A stretch of DNA of 64,000 nt from Sphingomonas sp. HMP6 (GTDB taxonomy: Bacteria > Pseudomonadota > Alphaproteobacteria > Sphingomonadales > Sphingomonadaceae). The position numbers and the translations under genes are program-made. Below the pieces are notes generated by a model. The model was not told the origin of the DNA and did not search any database. It was given only the letters and a program-made list of their open reading frames with translations. Shown in pieces: positions 8,983-16,595 of the stretch; positions within the stretch are counted from its first letter, which is position 1; each line of letters begins with the position of its first letter. The stretch covers positions 2,621,501 through 2,685,500 of the forward strand of contig NZ_AP022672.1 of NCBI RefSeq assembly GCF_013374095.1, read 5' to 3'.

Positions 8983-9266
8983 TTCGTGGGGCTCCAATAG
9001 AGTTTCAGCGCGAGCATGCGGTCGGCGATCGTCTCGGGCGTGATCGGATAGGTACCGTTGCGCACCGCGCGTTTCACTGCCTCGACCCGCTTTTCATCGA
9101 CTGGTGCTGCCTTGCCGAAATCGAACGCCAGCGCCGAGAGCTCGAGTTGCTTGGCCGCCGTCTCGGTCGGCCGGGCCGCAGCGTTCGCGGTTTGCGACGT
9201 TGGTGCAACGGGCACGACCAGCCGGTCTTGCGGTAACACGGCCTTGGCTCCGATCGACTCTATCAT
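8979..9266 (-). CDS. flgM: Anti-sigma-28 factor FlgM
   Basis: A 95-residue, largely disordered protein with the conserved C-terminal helical part (VDEKRVEAVKRAVRNGTYPI followed by ADRMLALK), typical of FlgM. It binds FliA until the hook is complete and is then exported, releasing late gene expression. It sits between flgA and flgN on the minus strand, about 76 bases after flgA, and is translationally coupled to flgN. Confidence 0.88.
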   Translation of the reverse strand: MIESIGAKAVLPQDRLVVPVAPTSQTANAAARPTETAAKQLELSALAFDFGKAAPVDEKRVEAVKRAVRNGTYPITPETIADRMLALKLYWSPTK

Positions 9267-9342
9267 GGCTGCACCTTTTGGGTTTCGCTGACAGAGATAG
9301 AAACGACCGAGATCGACGGACCTTAAGAAATACTTCCAAAGA

Positions 9343-9900
9343 TTATTCGGTCCAACCCGGCAACGTCGCGCGGCCCCCGGCGATCGCGACCGCCTGGACC
9401 GGCGCGCGGGTCTGGTCGACCTTCACCAGGAAACGCCCGCCCACGACCGCGTCCCCCGCCGCCACGCCTTCGCGCGTGATTGAAAAGCCGGGCGACCCCG
9501 CGCTGATCGTCACCGGATCGCCGCGCTTGATGACATAGACCGGGCGGATCGGCTGCGGCGCCATGGTCGGCTCGATCACCAGCGGTGCCGCCGCTTTCGG
9601 CGCGACCGCGGGCATGCGCATCGGCACGAACAGCCGCCATTCGGGCCCGGTGCAGGTCACCACAACGGCATCGTGCGCGTCGGAACGCCACCCCATCGAC
9701 ACCATCGGGCAGGAAGCGAGCTTCAAGCGAGTATCGACCGGCGTGCGCGCGCCACCGTCGTCACCAATGCCGTGCCCGGCAAAGGCGGCAACGGCGCGGT
9801 CGATCGCGACAGTGTCCTGAAACGTCGACGCGGCGGCGAGCGGGGTCGCGCCAAAGGCGAAAAAGGGGACGATCGAAAGAAGAGCGAAGCTACGCGACAT
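9343..9900 (-). CDS. flgA: P-ring assembly chaperone FlgA
   Basis: A periplasmic chaperone that helps FlgI subunits form the P ring. The 185 residues start with a signal peptide (about residues 1-23, ending in PLAAA). An N-terminal domain follows, with DTRLKLASCP, and then a C-terminal SAF/beta-clip domain (RPVYVIKRGDPVTI, GGRFLVKV, AIAGGRATLPGW). It follows motB by about 48 bases, suggesting cotranscription from motA. Confidence 0.88.
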   Translation of the reverse strand: MSRSFALLSIVPFFAFGATPLAAASTFQDTVAIDRAVAAFAGHGIGDDGGARTPVDTRLKLASCPMVSMGWRSDAHDAVVVTCTGPEWRLFVPMRMPAVAPKAAAPLVIEPTMAPQPIRPVYVIKRGDPVTISAGSPGFSITREGVAAGDAVVGGRFLVKVDQTRAPVQAVAIAGGRATLPGWTE

Positions 9901-9948
9901 GGCTTTATCCCTGGATGAAGCGGCAAAATTGGGGTGCCGGGCGGCGGA

Positions 9949-10494
9949 TCATTGCCGCCCGCTGGCGTTCGGCACGGCAAAACCGGTCGTGACGGTGACG
10001 GCGCGACGACCAGGCCGGGCGGCAGAAAGCGTGATGCGGTCGGCGGGCACGGCGTGCGCCAGGATCAACGCGGTGGCGACGGCACGCGCGCGGTCGGCGG
10101 CGAGCACCGCGCCGCTGCCCGTCACCGGGTCGACGTCGCTTGGGCTTCCATCGACCGCGCCCGCCACGCGCAGGATCACGCGGCCATCGCGCGTCGAGTC
10201 CCGCGCCCAGCCGATCAGCGCGTCGGGCGCTTGCGGCAAATCCGCCGATCCGGTGGCGAAACCGCCGATCGATCCAGCGGACACCGCCATCGGCTCCGCG
10301 GCGGGCGCCGCCGTCTGAACCCCGAATCCCTCACGAATCCCCTTGGCCAGCGCGCGCTGGTCGAGCTGCTGGCTCGCCTGCAAAAACACGAAGAAGCCGA
10401 CCAGCAGCAGCGCGAGATCGGCGAGCGTCATCAGCCACACCGGGCGCGCGGGCGCGGCATCGGGAAGCTCCAGATCAAGCGCGAAATTGCTCAT
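9949..10494 (-). CDS. motB: MotB-like flagellar stator protein
   Basis: A 181-residue protein with a short cytoplasmic N-terminus and a single membrane span (about 20-40) containing an aspartate in LADLALLL, at the place of the proton-carrying Asp of MotB. A shortened OmpA-like region follows (VLAADRARAVATALILA, AVPADRITLSAARPGRR). It is much shorter than the roughly 300-residue enteric MotB, so peptidoglycan binding may be weak or atypical. The ATG at 10494 overlaps the motA stop by four bases. An alternative is an ExbD/TolR-like partner, but the flagellar setting favours MotB. Confidence 0.75.
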   Translation of the reverse strand: MSNFALDLELPDAAPARPVWLMTLADLALLLVGFFVFLQASQQLDQRALAKGIREGFGVQTAAPAAEPMAVSAGSIGGFATGSADLPQAPDALIGWARDSTRDGRVILRVAGAVDGSPSDVDPVTGSGAVLAADRARAVATALILAHAVPADRITLSAARPGRRAVTVTTGFAVPNASGRQ

Positions 10495-11147
10495 GCGACC
10501 TCCGCCAGATGCGCACCACGCGGCTGTTCGCGCGTGGCGAGCGCGATCAACGGCGCATCGAGCCGCAAGCGCTCGACCGCCTCGTCGCGCGCGTGGCGAC
10601 GCAAGCGCGCGGCGATCGGCGCGAGCCCGAGATTGGCGAGCAACGCGCCATATAAGGTGGCGAGCAGTGCGACCGCCATCGCCGCACCGATCGCGGCAGG
10701 ATCCTGCATTTTCACAAACATCCCGACCAGGCCGATCAGCGTACCGACCATGCCCATGGCCGGCGCGGTGTCGGCGGCGGCGCTCCAGAATTCGCATACG
10801 GCAACGGCCCGTTCGTTGCGCGCGCGGTGACGCTGGCGCAACAGCTCGGCGACCTCATCGGGGGTCGCGCCATCGACGATCGCGGCGACCGCTGCGGCCA
10901 TGTCGGGATCGGCAATCACCGATTTATCGAGCGCCATGACCCCGTGCCGCCGCGCGATCCGTCCGAACGCGCCGATCTGTTCGAGCAGCGGGTCGGCCTC
11001 GAACGCCCGCGCGAACAGCGTGCCGAGCGCACCGAGCGCGCGGATCACGTCGCGCAGCGGCGTCCGCAGGATCGCTGCGGCCAGCGTCCCGCCGCCGACG
11101 ATGGCGAAGGCGATGGGATCGAGAAAGGGGGCGAGCAAGGCTGTCAT
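10491..11147 (-). CDS. motA: MotA-like flagellar stator protein
   Basis: A 218-residue MotA/TolQ/ExbB-type proton-channel protein. Two spans lie near the N-terminus (FLDPIAFAIVGGGTLAAAIL). Two more lie in the C-terminal half (APAMGMVGTLIGLVGMFVKM at about 140-160, then AMAVALLATLYGALLANLGL). The intervening cytoplasmic part is shorter than in enteric MotA. It forms the stator with the MotB-like protein, coupled by an ATGA overlap. ATG 11147 is preferred; an in-frame TTG at 11165 falls inside a possible sigma-54 -12 box. Confidence 0.8.
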   Translation of the reverse strand: MTALLAPFLDPIAFAIVGGGTLAAAILRTPLRDVIRALGALGTLFARAFEADPLLEQIGAFGRIARRHGVMALDKSVIADPDMAAAVAAIVDGATPDEVAELLRQRHRARNERAVAVCEFWSAAADTAPAMGMVGTLIGLVGMFVKMQDPAAIGAAMAVALLATLYGALLANLGLAPIAARLRRHARDEAVERLRLDAPLIALATREQPRGAHLAEVA

Positions 11148-11160
11148 CGCGCGAACGCTC

Positions 11161-11176
11161 TGCAAGGGCCGGGCCA
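11161..11176 (-). promoter_or_regulatory. Possible sigma-54 promoter for motA operon
   Basis: Minus strand reads TGGCCCG-N4-TTGCA, one base off the -24 consensus with correct spacing. The predicted transcription start, about 11150, is only three bases before the ATG, which would make a nearly leaderless transcript. That tight fit lowers confidence. Confidence 0.35.
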
Positions 11177-11190
11177 GTTCCGACCATCAC

Positions 11191-11296
11191 CGTCACCCCG
11201 GCCTTGTGCCGGGGTCCACCTAGCCGCGTGCGCGTCCCGTATTGCCGCCCGCTGCACGCGCCGCGTGGTGGACCCCGGCACAAGGCCGGGGTGACG
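11191..11296. repeat. Palindromic repeat, family 1, copy C
   Basis: 106 bases with the 30-base arms of copies A, B and D and a 46-base spacer. It sits between the divergent flagellar units motA (start 11147) and flgB (start 11438), upstream of the flgB sigma-54 promoter, where an activator site might otherwise be expected. Confidence 0.9.
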
Positions 11297-11383
11297 GAAA
11301 GAGCGGCAACCCGCTTGCCGCCAACCGGCAAGACCTTGCCGCTTTACCGCCTCAACACCCCCCTCCCCGGCCTCAGGCGCATT

Positions 11384-11399
11384 TGGCACGGCCTTTGCT
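11384..11399 (+). promoter_or_regulatory. Sigma-54 promoter for flgBCDEFGHIJKL
   Basis: TGGCACG-N4-TTGCT, a full match to the -24/-12 consensus. The predicted start is about 11410, giving a leader of about 28 bases that contains GAGGAG seven bases before the flgB ATG. Core and leader length mirror the flhA-operon promoter at 8552-8567, implying one RpoN-dependent activator for both. Confidence 0.88.
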
Positions 11400-11437
11400 G
11401 ATACCCCATCGCGCAATAGGGCGTGAGGAGATGGGCG

Positions 11438-11806
11438 ATGCCCAGCAACGGTCTTTCCGGGGGTCTTTTCGGGGTACATGGTGCGGCACTCGAAGTGCGC
11501 TCGCAGCGCATGGGCGTGCTCGCCTCCAATATCGCCAACGCCTCCACCCCGGGGTTCAAGGCGCAGGACGTGGATTTCAAGAAGGCGCTCGCCTCGCTCG
11601 AGAATGCGGCGAGCACCGGCGGCAACGCCAGCATCGCGGGCGCGCTGCAATATCGCGTGCCCTCGCAGCCTTCGCTCGACGGCAATACCGTCGAACTATC
11701 GACCGAACAGACCGCCTTCGCCGAAAACGCGGTCGCCTATCAGACGACGCTGTCCTTTCTCAACGGGCGCATCGGTCAGATCACCCGCGCGCTGAAGGGC
11801 GAATAA
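11438..11806 (+). CDS. flgB: Flagellar proximal rod protein FlgB
   Basis: A 122-residue rod subunit. The family N-terminus is clear: AALEVRSQRMGVLASNIANA followed by STPGFKAQDVDFK. It ends in the helical stretch AVAYQTTLSFLNGRIGQITR. It starts at the ATG with GAGGAG upstream; an earlier in-frame GTG at 11423 would swallow that site. It is the first gene of the long flg operon and ends two bases before flgC. Confidence 0.95.
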   Translation: MPSNGLSGGLFGVHGAALEVRSQRMGVLASNIANASTPGFKAQDVDFKKALASLENAASTGGNASIAGALQYRVPSQPSLDGNTVELSTEQTAFAENAVAYQTTLSFLNGRIGQITRALKGE

Positions 11807-11808
11807 GC

Positions 11809-12219
11809 ATGGCTGACCAACCCCTCACCATTTTCCAGGTCGCCGGGCGCGCGATGTCGGCGCAGCTCGTGCGGATGAACACGACCGCCTCCAACCTCGC
11901 CAACGCAGGGTCGGTCACGTCGAGCGCGGACACCGCGTATCGCACGATCAAGCCCATCTTCCGCACCGAATATGACAAGGTCTCCGGCCTCGCCACCGTC
12001 AATGTCGAAAGCATCGTCACCGCAGGCGAAGCGCCCGCGAAGCGTTACGACCCATCGCACCCGATGGCCGACAAAGACGGCAATGTGTGGGAATCGGCGG
12101 TCGATGAAACGCGCGAGCTGGTCGACATGATGGAGACCGCGCGCAACTACCAGAACAATGTCGAGGTCATGCAGACCGCCAAGTCGCTGATCCTCGATAC
12201 CCTCAAGATGGGACGCTAA
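11809..12219 (+). CDS. flgC: Flagellar proximal rod protein FlgC
   Basis: A 136-residue rod protein carrying the N-terminal motif MNTTASNLANAGS and the C-terminal DETRELVDMMETARNYQNNV, both standard for FlgC. It is exported through the flagellar type III system and stacks with FlgB, FlgF and FlgG. The gap to flgB is two bases and to flgD three. The ATG at 11809 is chosen over the long upstream frame, which overlaps all of flgB. Confidence 0.95.
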   Translation: MADQPLTIFQVAGRAMSAQLVRMNTTASNLANAGSVTSSADTAYRTIKPIFRTEYDKVSGLATVNVESIVTAGEAPAKRYDPSHPMADKDGNVWESAVDETRELVDMMETARNYQNNVEVMQTAKSLILDTLKMGR

Positions 12220-12222
12220 ATC

Positions 12223-12906
12223 ATGGCCTCCACGTTCGATACCACGCTGACCAACCTCGGCATCAACCGCTCGACCAGCAGCACGGCCGCCACGGCGACC
12301 GCAAAATCCTCGTCGCTCGGCACGTCCGATTTCCTCAAGCTGCTCACCGCGCAGTTGCAGAATCAGGACCCCTTCTCGCCGACCGACAACAGCCAGATGG
12401 TCGCGCAACTCGCCCAGATCACCAGCACGTCGGGCATCGCCGATATGGGTGCCACGTTGAAGGAGATACAAACCAAGCTCGGCGCGACCAGTACGTCCGA
12501 CGCGCTGGCCTATGTCGGCAAGACGATCCTGACCGAGGGCGCCACCGCCTACGGTCGCACCAGCGGTGGCCTGGCCGGCGCGGTCGAGCTCGACGGCGAC
12601 GCGAGCGACGTGTCGGTGTCGATCCGCGACGCGAACGGCCAAGTGCTCAACACGCTGCAACTCGGCGCGCAGAAGGCCGGGACCGTCTCCTACGATTGGG
12701 ACGGCAAGACCGCCGATGGGGCCGCGGCCGGAAGCGGCCCGTTCACCGTCGCGGTCTCCGCCGCCAACGCCGGGGCCAAGGTCACCAGCCGCGGGCTCGT
12801 CTGGGCGCCCGTCGCCGCCGTCTCGGTGCCGGCGAGCGGCAGCCCCACTCTCACCGTGCCGGGTCTCGGCACCGTTGCCGTCAGCGCCGTCCGCCAGGTC
12901 GGCTGA
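12223..12906 (+). CDS. flgD: Flagellar hook capping protein FlgD
   Basis: A 227-residue hook cap that guides polymerisation of FlgE and is later replaced by FlgK. The N-terminal part includes the family pattern DFLKLLTAQLQNQDPFSPTD with NSQMVAQLAQ. The C-terminal part has the FlgD Ig/Tudor-like domain (VSIRDANGQVLNTLQLG then YDWDGKTADG). It follows flgC after three bases. Confidence 0.95.
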   Translation: MASTFDTTLTNLGINRSTSSTAATATAKSSSLGTSDFLKLLTAQLQNQDPFSPTDNSQMVAQLAQITSTSGIADMGATLKEIQTKLGATSTSDALAYVGKTILTEGATAYGRTSGGLAGAVELDGDASDVSVSIRDANGQVLNTLQLGAQKAGTVSYDWDGKTADGAAAGSGPFTVAVSAANAGAKVTSRGLVWAPVAAVSVPASGSPTLTVPGLGTVAVSAVRQVG

Positions 12907-12942
12907 ACCCGTTTTATCCGAATTCGATAAGGAGCAAATCCC

Positions 12943-14190
12943 ATGTCCTTCTACACATCCTTGAGCGGCCTCCAGGCGGCCCAGACCGAGCTTTCGACCG
13001 TCTCGCACAACCTTGCCAACGTTTCGACCAACGGCTTCAAGAAAAGCCGCACCGATTTCGCCGACGTGATCGCCTCCAGCATCGCGACCGATCCGACCAA
13101 GCTGGTCGGATCTGGCACGGTGGTGAAGGGCAACCGCCAGCAATTCACCGAGGGCAATCTCAAGACCACCGGTTCGGCGCTCGATCTCACGGTCAGTGGC
13201 GACGGTTTCTTCGCGGTCAAGACCGCCGGGCTCAACGCCACCACGGCATACACCCGCAACGGCGCGTTCCAGGTCGATCCCGCGACCAAGAATATCGTCG
13301 ATGCGCAAGGCTCGGCACTGCTCGGCTATCCGGTCGACGCCAAGGGCAATGCCACGGCATCGGGCGCGGACGGCCTGGTACCGCTCAATCTGCCCGAAAC
13401 CAGCGGCACGCCGGCGGCCACCGCCAATGTCGCGCTGAAGGTCAATCTTTACGCCGCCGCCTCGACCCCGGCGCCCGCGTTCGATCCCACCAACGCGTCG
13501 AGCTACAACAGTTCGACCACAACGACGATCTACGATTCGTCGGGCAAGGCGAGCACGCTCACCAATTACTATGTCCATACCGGCGCGAACGCCTGGAACG
13601 TCCACAGTTATGTCGGCGACCAGGCGCTGAGCGTCGGCGGGTCGAGCGCGGGCACGCCCGTCACCTTTGACGCGAGCGGCAACATCACCGCGCCAGCCGG
13701 GCCGGTCAGCTATGACGCGTTCACCCCGACGACGGGCGGCGTAGCGCAGACGCTCGCGTTCAGCCTCACCGGATCGACGCAGAAATCGAGCGCGTTCTCG
13801 GTCGATGCCCGCACCACCGACGGCGCTTCGGTCGGCGAATTAGCCGGCGTTTCGGTCAATGCCCAGGGCATCGTCGCCGCCAATTATTCGAACGGCGACA
13901 CGGTCAATCTCGGCAAGGTCGCGCTCGCCAATTTCGCCAACCCGACGGGCCTGCGCCAAACCGGCAACAGCTATTGGTCGGCCAGCGGCATTTCGGGCCA
14001 GGCGGCACTCGGTGCGGCCAATGAGAATGGCTACGGCTCGCTGCTGTCGGGTACGCTCGAGGGATCGAACGTCGACATCACCGAGGAGCTGGTCAGCCTG
14101 ATCGCGGCACAGCGCAATTTCCAGGCGAATGCCAAGGCGCTCGATACCGCGAGCCAGATTTCGCAGACGATCTTCCAGATCCAGGGTTGA
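12943..14190 (+). CDS. flgE: Flagellar hook protein FlgE
   Basis: A 415-residue hook subunit. The N-terminal rod-type motif (SLSGLQAAQTELSTVSHNLA, NVSTNGFKKS) and the C-terminal motif (SLIAAQRNFQANAKALDTAS) pair to make the D0 coiled coil. The middle Ala/Thr/Ser-rich region forms the exposed domains. AAGGAG lies about six bases before the ATG. It is positioned after the hook cap gene as usual. Confidence 0.96.
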   Translation: MSFYTSLSGLQAAQTELSTVSHNLANVSTNGFKKSRTDFADVIASSIATDPTKLVGSGTVVKGNRQQFTEGNLKTTGSALDLTVSGDGFFAVKTAGLNATTAYTRNGAFQVDPATKNIVDAQGSALLGYPVDAKGNATASGADGLVPLNLPETSGTPAATANVALKVNLYAAASTPAPAFDPTNASSYNSSTTTTIYDSSGKASTLTNYYVHTGANAWNVHSYVGDQALSVGGSSAGTPVTFDASGNITAPAGPVSYDAFTPTTGGVAQTLAFSLTGSTQKSSAFSVDARTTDGASVGELAGVSVNAQGIVAANYSNGDTVNLGKVALANFANPTGLRQTGNSYWSASGISGQAALGAANENGYGSLLSGTLEGSNVDITEELVSLIAAQRNFQANAKALDTASQISQTIFQIQG

Positions 14191-14213
14191 GCGGGAGCTA
14201 ATCGGAGCAGCAC

Positions 14214-14957
14214 ATGGACAAATTGGTCTATACCGCGGCCTCGGGCCTCAAGGCGCATCTCGCGTCGCAGGCTGCGATCGCCAACAATATGGCGAACGTA
14301 TCGACGATCGGCTTTCGCGCCGACCGCGTGGTGTTCGACCGGCTATCGCTGCAAGGCTCCGCTTTCGACACGCGCACGCCGGCTTCGGCCGAAGTCGCCG
14401 ATGCCGATCGCAAACCCGGCACGATGCAGCAGACCGGGCGTGCGCTCGATATCGCGATCCCCGGCGAAAGCTGGCTCGCGGTACAATCGACCGATGGGAC
14501 CGAGGCGTATACCCGCCGCGGCGATCTCCAGATCGCCCCGTCGGGCGTGCTGCAAACGGGCGATGGCTTCCCCGTGATCGGGTCGGGGGGCCCGATCACG
14601 CTGCCGCCGGTGCAAAGCATCTCGATCTCCAACGACGGCAAGATCTCGATCGTCCCGGTCGGCGGCGACGCACGCAACCCGCAAGTCATCGACACGCTCA
14701 AACTGTCGAGCCCGAAGGGCAGCGAGACGGTCAAGGGCACCGATAACCTGCTGCATGTGAAGGGTGGCGGCGTGCTGCCGGCCGATCTCGACGCGAAGAT
14801 CGAAACGGGCATGCTCGAGGGATCGAACGTCAACATGACGCAAGCGCTGGTCGACATGATCGAGAATCAGCGCGCCTATGAGGTCCAGGCCAACCTTATG
14901 AAATCGGTCAAGGAATTGGATGAAAGCAGCGCGTCTCTGATGCGCCTGCCGGCTTGA
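14214..14957 (+). CDS. flgF: Flagellar rod protein FlgF
   Basis: A 247-residue proximal rod protein with the N-terminal AAIANNMANVSTIGFRAD and C-terminal LVDMIENQRAYEVQANLMKS motifs shared by rod/hook proteins. It has the slightly shorter build expected of FlgF relative to FlgG. It sits between flgE and flgG in the conserved order. A GGAGC sequence upstream of the ATG fits a ribosome-binding site. Confidence 0.93.
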   Translation: MDKLVYTAASGLKAHLASQAAIANNMANVSTIGFRADRVVFDRLSLQGSAFDTRTPASAEVADADRKPGTMQQTGRALDIAIPGESWLAVQSTDGTEAYTRRGDLQIAPSGVLQTGDGFPVIGSGGPITLPPVQSISISNDGKISIVPVGGDARNPQVIDTLKLSSPKGSETVKGTDNLLHVKGGGVLPADLDAKIETGMLEGSNVNMTQALVDMIENQRAYEVQANLMKSVKELDESSASLMRLPA

Positions 14958-14969
14958 GAGGAATAGACC

Positions 14970-15764
14970 ATGGGTAGTGCAGCCATGCATATCGCGCGGA
15001 CCGGGCTTGATGCCCAGGACATGCGCATGCGCGTCATCTCGAACAACCTCGCCAACGTGAACACGACCGCGTACAAAAAGGATCGCGCAGCATTCGAGAC
15101 GCTGGCGTACCAGACGGTGACCGCGCCCGGCGCGCCGAGCACGGCGGAATCCAATTATGCCACGGGGCTCAACCTCGGCACCGGCGTGAAGATTCAGGGT
15201 ACAGCCCGGATCGATACGCAGGGCTCGTTCCAGCAGACCAACAACAGCCTCGATCTCGCGCTCGACGGCGACGGCTATTTTCAGGTGCAAATGCCCGGCG
15301 GCACGCTCGGCTATACCCGCGCCGGCAATTTCTCGCGCTCGCCCGAAGGCCTGTTGATCACATCCGAAGGCTATCAGGTCCAGCCGGGCATTACGGTGCC
15401 AGAGGGCGCGACCGCGATCACGATCGGCACCGACGGCACCGTCTCGGCGACGATCCCGGGGCAAAGCGCCTCGACCGAGCTCGGCCAGATCCAGATTGCG
15501 GGCTTCCCCAATTCTGCCGGGCTGCTGAGTAAAGGCGACAACTATCTGGTCGAAACATCGGCTAGCGGCGCCGCCAACCTCGGCATCGCCGGGCAGGACG
15601 GGCGCGGCAACATCCGCCAGGGGCAGCTCGAAGGCTCAAACGTCAACGTCGTCGAGGAGCTCGTCGACATGATCGAGACGCAGCGCGCCTATGAGGTCAA
15701 TTCCAAGATGATCTCGGCGACCAACGAAATGCTACAATATGTTAACCAACATTTCGGTAGCTAG
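14970..15764 (+). CDS. flgG: Flagellar distal rod protein FlgG
   Basis: A 264-residue distal rod subunit. Family motifs are MRMRVISNNLANVNTTAYKK near the N-terminus, SLDLALDGDGYFQVQMPGG in the middle and ELVDMIETQRAYEVNSKMIS near the C-terminus. GAGAGG lies upstream of the ATG. The length of about 260 residues is the family norm. Its stop lies five bases before the flgH start. Confidence 0.96.
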   Translation: MGSAAMHIARTGLDAQDMRMRVISNNLANVNTTAYKKDRAAFETLAYQTVTAPGAPSTAESNYATGLNLGTGVKIQGTARIDTQGSFQQTNNSLDLALDGDGYFQVQMPGGTLGYTRAGNFSRSPEGLLITSEGYQVQPGITVPEGATAITIGTDGTVSATIPGQSASTELGQIQIAGFPNSAGLLSKGDNYLVETSASGAANLGIAGQDGRGNIRQGQLEGSNVNVVEELVDMIETQRAYEVNSKMISATNEMLQYVNQHFGS

Positions 15765-15768
15765 TGGC

Positions 15769-16464
15769 ATGAAGTCCTTCGCTCTTCTCGCCACGGCCTG
15801 CGCCGCTTGCCTCGTCACCGTCGTGGTCGCAACCGACCCGGCGGATGCGAGCATTTTCGGCAAGAAGAAGCCGCCCGTCGATTTCTCGGCGGCGCTGCCC
15901 CCGCCCCCACCGCCGCCACCGCCGGTGTCGACCGGCTCGATCTTCCAGGTGTCCGATGGCTATGCCGCTTTGTACGAAGGCACGCGCGCGCGCCGCGTCG
16001 GCGATCCGCTGACGATCGTGCTGGTTGAACGCACCGCCGCCTCCAAATCCGCCAGCTCGAAGCTCGATTCGGGCGGCGGCCTCAGCATCACGCCGCCGAC
16101 CACCGGCAGCCTTGCGCTGTTCCAGGGGACCGATGCGAGCATCAGCAGCAAGCGCAATTTCGGCGGCACGGGTGCCACCGACCAATCGAACACGCTGTCG
16201 GGCGAAGTCAGCGTCACGGTTAGCCAGGTCCTGCCGAACGGCACGATGCTGATCCAGGGGCAGAAGCGCGTTACGCTCAACCGCGGCGACGAATTCGTCC
16301 AGATCAAGGGCCTGATCCGCGTCGCCGATATCGACGCCGACAACCGCGTCCTGTCGACCCGCGTCGCCGATGCGCAGATCGCCTATACCGGCAAGGGCGA
16401 CGTCGCCCGCGCCAGCCGCCAGGGCTGGCTCGGCCGGTTTTTCTCCGTGGTGAGTCCGTTCTGA
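15769..16464 (+). CDS. flgH: Flagellar L-ring protein FlgH
   Basis: A 231-residue outer-membrane ring protein. It has a short export signal (MKSFALLATACAAC...), a proline run (nine prolines at about residues 44-52) and then the FlgH core: LYEGTRARRVGDPLTIVLVE, GEVSVTVSQVLPNGTM, INGQ-like LIQGQKRVTLNRGDE and a C-terminal GRFFSVVSPF. FlgH is normally a lipoprotein. Two cysteines near residues 11 and 14 could serve, but neither is a clean lipobox. The stop overlaps a possible flgI ATG by one base. Confidence 0.93.
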   Translation: MKSFALLATACAACLVTVVVATDPADASIFGKKKPPVDFSAALPPPPPPPPPVSTGSIFQVSDGYAALYEGTRARRVGDPLTIVLVERTAASKSASSKLDSGGGLSITPPTTGSLALFQGTDASISSKRNFGGTGATDQSNTLSGEVSVTVSQVLPNGTMLIQGQKRVTLNRGDEFVQIKGLIRVADIDADNRVLSTRVADAQIAYTGKGDVARASRQGWLGRFFSVVSPF

Positions 16465-16489
16465 TGCGCAACCTGATCGCCCGCCTGTC

Positions 16490-16590
16490 CCCCTTCCCCG
16501 TTCGTGCTGAGCTTGTCGAAGCACAGCGTGCAACAGGCGAGCGCGTGGGTGTGGCACAGGCCCTTCGACAAGCTCAGGGCGAACGGGTGT
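16490..16590. repeat. Palindromic repeat, family 2, at the flgH-flgI junction
   Basis: Imperfect inverted arms GTTCGTGCTGAGCTTGTCGA and its counterpart TCGACAAGCTCAGGGCGAAC flank a spacer of about 35 bases. The element lies between the flgH stop (16464) and the FlgI signal peptide (ATG 16596). The reading frame from the ATG overlapping the flgH stop passes through it without a stop codon and joins FlgI in frame. Confidence 0.75.
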
Positions 16591-16595
16591 GGGGT

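Noticed and set aside
9901..9948. Sigma-54-like sequence (CGGCACC...TTTTGC) upstream of flgA
   Set aside because: GG to GC distance is two bases too long for a working -24/-12 promoter.
15883..15925. Proline run in FlgH as an assembly error
   Set aside because: The frame is maintained on both sides and similar Pro-rich linkers occur after export signals.
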